Made by a program: the position numbers and the translations under genes. From Nocardia nova (GTDB taxonomy: Bacteria > Actinomycetota > Actinomycetes > Mycobacteriales > Mycobacteriaceae), in the NCBI RefSeq assembly GCF_002933465.1, contig NZ_PSZE01000006.1, forward strand, positions 1-64,000: 64,000 bases of DNA. Direction: 5' to 3'. The notes below the pieces were generated by a model that did no database searches, was not told the DNA's origin, and saw only the letters and a list, made by a program, of their open reading frames with translations. Below, in pieces: positions 58,434 to 64,000 of the stretch; position 1 is the first letter of the stretch, and every line of letters starts with the position of its first letter.

Positions 58434-60611
58434 TCACGGTTCGGTCGCCGCCAGTAGGGCTTCGGCGAATTCGCGCATCTGGTCGGCGCCACCGAACCAG
58501 GTGGTGACGAGTTCCACTGCGGCGGTGCGGGTTCGGTGGGCGGCGGTGATGAGACCGTTCAGGTCGAGGTCGCCGGCTTCGGCGTTGCGGGCCACGTTCT
58601 CCAAGGTGTGGCTGGCCAGCAGTAATTGCATCACCAGGCCGACGTCGATGGCCGGGGGTTCGCCGGGGGTTTCGGCGCGGCGGCGGGCCGCGCGCCGGGA
58701 GGTCGGGGCGAGGCCGGCGCGGGATGCGATGTCCTCCGGTCGGTCACCGGCGGGGGGATCGGCGGCGGCGCGGCGGCTTCGGCGCCCGCCGATCCTCGGG
58801 TCGGTCGTGGACGATTCGACGTGCGCGGCGTCGGTCGCCGGATCCGATTGTGGCGCGGCCGTTTCCCGGGACTCGTTGCGTGCGGAGACGTCGTCGATTC
58901 GCCTCCCGTTCGTGGGCGATCGGTGTCGGCTGATCGGAACCGCGTGCGCGGCACTGTCGTTCGTGGCAGTCCGATGGACGATGTCGGTATCGGACAGTTC
59001 GGCGACGGTGCTCGCGGGGGCGGAGCGCAGAGCGACTTTCGCGCCGTTGCGTGCGGGGAACGGGCGTGGGCGGGGAACGGACGGGGTGCCCGCCGTGCGA
59101 CTGCGAAGTGCCGGGAACGTGTCGGTGTCCTGCCACGATTCCGCATGGCTGGAGTCGGCTCGTGGCGTGCCGTCTGTCGTATCGGAGTGCGTGGGGTTCG
59201 TCGTGTCCGCGCGGTCGGAGACGGCCGGTTCGTTCGAATGCCGGTGCGGTAGCCGCGCCGCGGGAGACGGCTGTTCGCTCTCCTCGGCCACAGTGCCCAT
59301 CTCCGAATCCGATTCGGCGACAGTGTGTTTCGCGGCAAGACCCACGCTGTCGGCGGCCGAATCGGCCTGTGTGATGCGGGGCGTGCGCTGTTCGCCATCG
59401 GCTGCCGCGTCGGTTGTCGTCGGCCGGGTATCGCCGGCCGCCGGTTCGGTCGGCGACGGCGGGGTGGTCTGCCGCTCGTTGTTTGCCATCGAGCCCGTGG
59501 CTGCCGCGAACGCCGTCCGATGGCCATCGTCGGCCCGGGTGGCCACCAGGGTTTGCGCGCTGTCGCCGGCCGATTTCGCGAGTCCGGTTGCCGCTTCATC
59601 GTCGCCTGCCGCTGCAGCGCTGCGGGGCTCGCCATCGCTCACCGGGGCGGCGGAGGTGGCTGTCGGCTCGGTGCTCGCCGTCGCCCCCGCGGCGCCGGGT
59701 TCCGTTGCGGTGCCTGCCGGTTCGGTGCGGGCGAGGCCCTCGGCCGGGGCCGGGAGCCGCATCGGGAGTTTCGGTGGGACCGGAACGGATGCGGTGGGCG
59801 AGGCATCCGGTTCGGCCGCACCGGATCGCTGCGGATCCGGCCGTCCGGAGGGGGACGCATCGGTGGGCTTGCTGTCGGCCGATGTGCCGGTACGGGAACG
59901 CCGCTGCAGCCCGGGATCGATACCCAGACTCTCCGCGATGCGGCGGACGGTGTCCTCGGGATCGTGGGCTGCCGCGTCGAGTTCGATGTCCCACGCGGGC
60001 TTTTCGGGCGTCGCCTCTGCGGCGGCGCCGGGACCGGCGGGCGTTGCGAGGGCGCCGGAACCCGGATCCACCGCGGGCATCTCCGCCGCGGTCACCGCGA
60101 AGCTCGAGGTCGGCCCGGATTCGTCGGCCGGCGCGGTCCGATAGTCCACCGGCTCCGCCGCGCTCTGCTCGTAATCCGCGTCGAACGGCGAGGCGAACAT
60201 GCTGCGCTGCGCGGGTTCTCGGGTGGGGAGTGGCGGAATGCCGTTGCGCCCCGCCGAGGTGTCCCGGACGGGAAGCGGCGGTGCGGGCGGAGGTGCCGGA
60301 ACCGCACCGCCGGTGAGGTATTCGGGTGAGTCGGACGGGATATCGGTGGGCGTGCCCCCCGCGGGCGGACCGAAAACGCCCTCGCCTGATGATTCGGCGG
60401 TACTGCGGCTGGGCAGTGCCGATGGTGTCGCACCGGGGCTCGAATCGCCGAATTCGGCTCCGTCCCAGCGCAGCCCGAACTTCTCGGCGCCGCCGTGCGC
60501 GCGTCCGCTGCTCCCCGTCTGCTGACCCGATTCCTCCTCGGAGCGGGTCAGTCGGTGCCCCTCTCGTGCAGTATGGGGTTCTCCGAAACGGGCATTGGCG
60601 GGATCCGTCAT
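58434..60611 (-). CDS. Long disordered protein with conserved C-terminal domain
   Basis: The 725-aa protein's first about 640 residues are low-complexity, rich in Pro, Ala, Thr, Ser, Asp and Arg with no hydrophobic segments. Only the last about 75 residues look folded: IDVGLVMQLLLASHTLENVA ... DLDLNGLITAAHRTR ... VELVTTWFGGADQMREFAEAL. I recognise no family. It lies just upstream of the EspC-like operon on the same strand. The ATG at 60611 is preferred to a codon 9 bp earlier. A very long open antisense frame is a composition artefact. Confidence 0.6.
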   Translation of the reverse strand: MTDPANARFGEPHTAREGHRLTRSEEESGQQTGSSGRAHGGAEKFGLRWDGAEFGDSSPGATPSALPSRSTAESSGEGVFGPPAGGTPTDIPSDSPEYLTGGAVPAPPPAPPLPVRDTSAGRNGIPPLPTREPAQRSMFASPFDADYEQSAAEPVDYRTAPADESGPTSSFAVTAAEMPAVDPGSGALATPAGPGAAAEATPEKPAWDIELDAAAHDPEDTVRRIAESLGIDPGLQRRSRTGTSADSKPTDASPSGRPDPQRSGAAEPDASPTASVPVPPKLPMRLPAPAEGLARTEPAGTATEPGAAGATASTEPTATSAAPVSDGEPRSAAAAGDDEAATGLAKSAGDSAQTLVATRADDGHRTAFAAATGSMANNERQTTPPSPTEPAAGDTRPTTTDAAADGEQRTPRITQADSAADSVGLAAKHTVAESDSEMGTVAEESEQPSPAARLPHRHSNEPAVSDRADTTNPTHSDTTDGTPRADSSHAESWQDTDTFPALRSRTAGTPSVPRPRPFPARNGAKVALRSAPASTVAELSDTDIVHRTATNDSAAHAVPISRHRSPTNGRRIDDVSARNESRETAAPQSDPATDAAHVESSTTDPRIGGRRSRRAAADPPAGDRPEDIASRAGLAPTSRRAARRRAETPGEPPAIDVGLVMQLLLASHTLENVARNAEAGDLDLNGLITAAHRTRTAAVELVTTWFGGADQMREFAEALLAATEP

Positions 60612-60691
60612 ACACCCCATTCTTATCGCTCACCTTTCGGGGTGCGAGTTCGCGGGGTGTGCGACGGTTTCCGCCGCCGTTGCGCCGCAGC

Positions 60692-61029
60692 TCAATCCGT
60701 CCGTTTCTCGAGTTCGGTGCCGCGGCGCAGGGTGAGCGACATCAGTTCGCTCGGCTCATCCACCTCGATCCGATGCCAATGCCCCCGCGGCACGATGAAC
60801 GCCTGTCCTCGCGCAGTGATACCGGTTCCGCCGCGTCGCCGGCCTCGCGCAGATACATCCGGATTCCGCCCGAGAGCAGCGCCACCAGCTCCTCTCCGCT
60901 CGGATGCATTTCCCAATGGTCACCGTGGACGTCGGCGTCGGTGGCCACCCGGAAGGTCGCCAGCGTCCACCCCTCCACATCTCCGGACGTGCGGCGTTGT
61001 TCGTCGAAAATCCGGCCGTCGGGCAGCAT
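60692..61029 (-). pseudogene. Cupin gene with a frameshift
   Basis: A cupin protein can be read in two frames: MLPDGRIFDEQRRTSGD ... HWEMHPSGEELVALLSGGI in one, then GQAFIVPRGHWHRIEVDEPS ... LTLRRGTELE in the next, with the shift near 60830. A single-base indel would join them. The 5' end abuts a TetR remnant on the other strand, so upstream sequence has also been lost or rearranged. It is probably non-functional. Confidence 0.7.
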
Positions 61030-61032
61030 TCG

Positions 61033-61576
61033 CGGCGCCCGGCCACCGAACTCGGCGCGACGCCGATGGCGCTCTATCACCACGTACCGGACAAGGACGC
61101 GCTGCTGCTGCTCCTGCTCGACGAGGTGGCGACGGGTGCGGTCCATCCGCAACTGCCGGACGACCCCCGGGAACGCCTGATCGTCGCGGCTCGCGCGATG
61201 CACGACATCCTGGCCCCGGTTCCGTGGATCACCGAGGGTGCTCACCGCCGACGACCTGCTCTCCCCGGCCGCGCTCTGGTATCCCGAAACGATTCTGGAC
61301 GCCGCGATGGACGCCGGGCTCGATGCCGATCGGGCAGTGCACGCTTATCGGACGGTCTGGTACTACACCGCCGGGGAAATTCTGATCCGCGCTGCGGCTC
61401 GTCGGCGTCGCGACGACGACCGGCCGGTGTTTCGGGAGCGCGTCTTCGCCGATATCGATGCCGGCGAGCTTCCGCGCCTGGCGGCCGTGGCCGATCGGTG
61501 AAGCGCGCTCACCGCGGCCGACACCTACGAGCAGGGGTTGCGCGCGTTGGTCGACGGTCTGCTGCCCGCTGGCTGA
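61033..61576 (+). pseudogene. TetR-family regulator remnant
   Basis: The remnant begins within the DNA-recognition helix (RPATELGATPMALYHHVPDK) with the first HTH helix missing. A one-base insertion near 61236 moves the frame (WITE then VLTADDLLSPAALWYPE). A TGA at 61499-61501 stands where the family has Trp, before the ending SALTAADTYEQGLRALVDGL. Three independent lesions show decay. The missing 5' end lies at the junction with the cupin remnant. Confidence 0.8.
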
Positions 61577-61590
61577 ACCGGCGGGCCGGC

Positions 61591-62220
61591 TCAGCCCAGG
61601 CTGGTCATGCCGGCCGCGACGACCCGGGAGAGATTCGTGATCTCCTCGGCCCCGGCGAGTGTCAATCCGTCCAGTGCGTGCAGCCGGTCGGTGCTCGCGA
61701 TGGTGAGCATGGCCGACACCCATGCGGCCGCGCAGGCGCGCAGGGTCCCGGGCCGCACCTGCCCGGGCGCACTCGCCTGCAATACCCGGGCGGTGACGTC
61801 GAGCAGCTGATCGCGCATGCGGCGCACCTGTTTTCGCACATCCGGATGCGTATCGGCCTCGCGCCACATGATCACGCGCAGCACCGAGGAGTGGTGGTCG
61901 CGCAGATTCAGCGCCGCGTCGAGGTTCACCAGGCTGGTCGCCGGATCGCCGGGCCTGACCACCGTGGCGATGTCGTCGATCGGATGTGCGGGAACTCGCT
62001 CGGCCATCAGGGCCGAGAGGATCGAGTCCTTGGTGGGGAAGTAGTAGAAGACCAGCCCCTTCGGAACGCCGGCCGCGGCGGCTATCGCAGCCGTCGCGGT
62101 CGCGTCGAATCCGTGTGTCGCGAACAGGCTTTCGGCGGCATCCAGGATCAGGGCGCGGGCGTCACCGTCGACCTTGCTGCTGCGGCGACGCCCCGCTCGA
62201 TGGGGGGTGGGCCTCTGCAT
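61591..62220 (-). CDS. TetR-family transcriptional regulator
   Basis: The 209-aa protein has a helix-turn-helix (residues about 22-68; LILDAAESLFATHGFDATAT, VPKGLVFYYFPTKDSILSAL) and a helical C-terminal domain. Its ATG overlaps the SPW gene stop as TGATG, so it is made with that membrane protein. A 34-bp palindrome lies upstream of the SPW gene and of the divergent reductase gene and is a possible operator. Confidence 0.92.
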   Translation of the reverse strand: MQRPTPHRAGRRRSSKVDGDARALILDAAESLFATHGFDATATAAIAAAAGVPKGLVFYYFPTKDSILSALMAERVPAHPIDDIATVVRPGDPATSLVNLDAALNLRDHHSSVLRVIMWREADTHPDVRKQVRRMRDQLLDVTARVLQASAPGQVRPGTLRACAAAWVSAMLTIASTDRLHALDGLTLAGAEEITNLSRVVAAGMTSLG

Positions 62221-62567
62221 CAGTGGGCAGTATGCATCCGTGCCGATACCTGCGGAAGGGCGGCCACGGCGACCACGACGGTCAGCACTCCGACGATCCA
62301 CGCGGTCCACGAGGCGGTATTGAAGGCGCTGTAGTTCATCACCCACGGAGAGATGAACAGCAGGACGCCGAACAGGCCCATGGCGTAATCGGTGCCGGCG
62401 ATTCCCGGACGAGTGAACTGGACCAGGCCGGCCAGGGCGATCAGCGCGCCGAGCACGATCAGGGTCCACATGGCGCGGTTGCTGTGGTCGGTCCAGATCG
62501 GGGACAGGGCGGTGTAGACGCCCAGTGCCACGGCCACGAAACTCAGGGTGCGGTTTTCGGTGAGCAT
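62220..62567 (-). CDS. SPW-repeat membrane protein
   Basis: The 115-aa integral membrane protein has four hydrophobic segments and two SPW motifs (ALSPIW near residue 21 and FISPWVMNY near residue 73), the hallmark of SPW-repeat proteins of unknown function. The ATG at 62567 has GAGGAGG upstream. It is the first gene of a two-gene unit with the TetR regulator. Confidence 0.88.
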   Translation of the reverse strand: MLTENRTLSFVAVALGVYTALSPIWTDHSNRAMWTLIVLGALIALAGLVQFTRPGIAGTDYAMGLFGVLLFISPWVMNYSAFNTASWTAWIVGVLTVVVAVAALPQVSARMHTAH

Positions 62568-62682
62568 GGGGGCCTCCTCGGGTGAGCGGAATTGTGTTCT
62601 GATCTCGGTATAACTCTGGTTGACCGCCCGATCAATACTTGCTCGGGAAAATTCCTGCACTTGTGTCGGATATGGCGCCCGT

Positions 62683-62716
62683 CACCATAAACTAGAACGT
62701 GTTCTAGTTTATGGTG
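62683..62716. promoter_or_regulatory. 34-bp perfect palindrome with KstR-type core
   Basis: The 16-bp arms CACCATAAACTAGAAC and its complement flank a 2-bp centre. The core TAGAACGTGTTCTA (62693-62706) is a full match to TNNAACNNGTTNNA. It lies 52 bp before the reductase ATG and 115 bp before the SPW ATG, so it could control both directions. Confidence 0.75.
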
Positions 62717-62768
62717 GATTGGTGCAGCAATACGTGCCAGCAGTGGGAACCGAGCCAGGAGCGCAGCG

Positions 62769-63956
62769 ATGACAGCCCCGATCGTGATCGTCGGCGCCGG
62801 TCTGGCGGGCTTGCGCACCGCGGAGGAATTGCGCCGCGCCGGATACGAGGGCGGACTGATCCTCGTCGGTGACGAACAGCGCCTGCCCTACGATCGGCCG
62901 CCGCTGTCCAAGCAGTTCGTGCGCGGCGAGACCGAGGATACGACGCTGCGCCCCGCCGAATTCTTCGCCGAGAAGAACATCGAGCTGCGACTGGGCCTGG
63001 CCGCGACCGGAGTCGACACCGCGGCGCGCACCGTGACCTTCGACGACGGCTCCGTGCTCGAGTACGGACAGCTGATCATCGCAACAGGCCTGCGCCCCAA
63101 GCGGATTCCGGGCCTGCCCGAGGCCGCCGGTGTTCACGTCCTGCGGCGGCACGAGGATGCGGTCGCACTGCGTGACGGACTGGCCACCGCGCGGCGGGCG
63201 CTGGTGGTCGGCGCCGGATTCATCGGTTGTGAGCTAGCGGCGAGTTTCCGTTCCCGCGGCGTCGACGTCGTGCTGGTGGAACCGCAGCCCACCCCGCTCG
63301 CCGCCGCGCTGGGCGAGGCGGTCGGCCGCCTGGTCGGGCGCATGCACCGGGACGAGGGGGTGGACCTGCGCTGCGGCGTCGGACTGAGCTCGCTGCGGGT
63401 CGAAGACGGCGCGGCCACCGGGGCCACGCTCGCCGACGGCAGTACGGTCGCCGCCGATCTGGTGGTCATCGGTGTCGGCTCCGCGCCGATCACCGAATGG
63501 CTGGCCGGATCCGGCATCCCGCTGGCCGAACCGCAGGTAGGCGGCGGTGTCCTCGCCGACGAGGTGGGCCGCACCTCGGTCGAGGGTGTGTGGGCGGTCG
63601 GTGATGTCGCCGCGTGGCGCCACGACAACGGCCGGCACAAGCGGGTGGAGCACTGGACCAACGCCGGTGAACAGGCCAGGCTGCTGGTGACCGCGCTGCT
63701 CGGCGGCGATGTTCCCACGGCCGCCCGGGTGCCGTACGTGTGGAGCGACCAGTACGACCTGAAGATTCAGGTCCTCGGCACCCCGGCGGGCGCCGACGAG
63801 ATCCGCGTCATCGAAGACGACGGCCGCAAATTCCTGGCGCACTACTTCGACGGCGGGGTCCTGACCGCCGTGGTCGGTGGTGGCCGCACCGCTCAGGTCA
63901 TGAAGATGCGGGCCGAACTCGCCGCCAACGTACGGACCGCCGCACCCCTGAGCTGA
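62769..63956 (+). CDS. NAD(P)H ferredoxin/rubredoxin reductase-type flavoprotein
   Basis: The 395-aa protein has an FAD-binding GAGLAGLRTAEELRRAG motif (residues 9-25), the active-site segment YDRPPLSK, the NAD(P)-binding VVGAGFIGCELAASFRSRG (about 145-163) and the VGDVAAWRHD motif near the end. It should pass electrons from NAD(P)H to a ferredoxin feeding a P450 or oxygenase. The KstR-like operator upstream suggests a sterol-catabolic or related partner. The last 44 bp of the window hold no gene. Confidence 0.92.
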   Translation: MTAPIVIVGAGLAGLRTAEELRRAGYEGGLILVGDEQRLPYDRPPLSKQFVRGETEDTTLRPAEFFAEKNIELRLGLAATGVDTAARTVTFDDGSVLEYGQLIIATGLRPKRIPGLPEAAGVHVLRRHEDAVALRDGLATARRALVVGAGFIGCELAASFRSRGVDVVLVEPQPTPLAAALGEAVGRLVGRMHRDEGVDLRCGVGLSSLRVEDGAATGATLADGSTVAADLVVIGVGSAPITEWLAGSGIPLAEPQVGGGVLADEVGRTSVEGVWAVGDVAAWRHDNGRHKRVEHWTNAGEQARLLVTALLGGDVPTAARVPYVWSDQYDLKIQVLGTPAGADEIRVIEDDGRKFLAHYFDGGVLTAVVGGGRTAQVMKMRAELAANVRTAAPLS

Positions 63957-64000
63957 GCGCGCGGGGACGGACCCGAGCCTCGGAAGGGTAAGCGGCGCGC

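Noticed and set aside
58501..60144. 547-codon plus-strand frame opposite the disordered protein
   Set aside because: Both strands are low complexity here. The minus frame has a plausible start, a folded-looking C-terminal domain and neighbours on the same strand, so the plus frame was left out.

Overview
The window is high-GC actinobacterial DNA, almost certainly from Nocardia or a close relative in the Nocardiaceae. The evidence is a complete yrbE/mce lipid-import operon directly behind the mkl ATPase gene, rpoB and rpoC with mycobacterial-type N-termini, an rpsL-rpsG-fusA-tuf run, an FprB-type ferredoxin-NADP reductase fusion, EspC-like type VII secretion targets and KstR-type operator palindromes. 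No rRNA, tRNA, CRISPR array, prophage or complete insertion sequence was seen.

Layout. 1-11039: end of mkl, yrbEA, yrbEB, mceA-F joined by ATGA/TGATG overlaps, then two Mce-associated membrane proteins that appear to have their own leaderless promoter. A 182-bp structured insert sits between yrbEB and mceA. 11040-19185: rpoB and rpoC with a promoter, an intercistronic hairpin and a terminator. 19289-48547: about 29 kb of accessory genes. These include a Uma2 nuclease remnant; a TetR/SDR divergent pair; an AraC-VOC-short UvrA operon; a Ser/Thr kinase; a GGDEF protein; a four-gene run (cupin, threonyl-tRNA editing-like protein, MerR fused to a sliding-clamp fold, helical partner); pirin, AhpD-like, AKR, MerR and VOC stress genes; FprB; an acyl-ACP thioesterase; a type VII target plus transglycosylase pair; a quinone reductase; a broken AlkZ-type gene; Lrp/hppD; and two DUF3558-type lipoproteins. 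48548-53525: rpsL, rpsG, fusA and tuf. 53573-54402: a toxin-antitoxin pair lying between two copies of the tuf 3' end and terminator. 54757-60611: a putative type VII secretion-associated operon (small target, 845-aa substrate, lipoprotein) and a long disordered protein. 60692-61576: two decayed genes fused head to head. 61591-63956: TetR and SPW-repeat membrane protein genes divergent from a ferredoxin reductase, across a 34-bp KstR-like palindrome.

How it fits together. The housekeeping blocks (mce, RNA polymerase, the str operon) are intact and carry drug-sensitive-type residues in RpoB and RpsL. The sequence between them is a regulator-rich accessory zone with at least four decayed genes and one apparent insertion of a toxin-antitoxin module into the tuf terminator. 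The best candidates for undescribed biology are the MerR/sliding-clamp fusion with its coupled partner and the tRNA-editing-like neighbour (28535-31735), the terminator-duplicating toxin-antitoxin insertion (53448-54686), and the coupled three-gene secretion-type operon (54757-58312).
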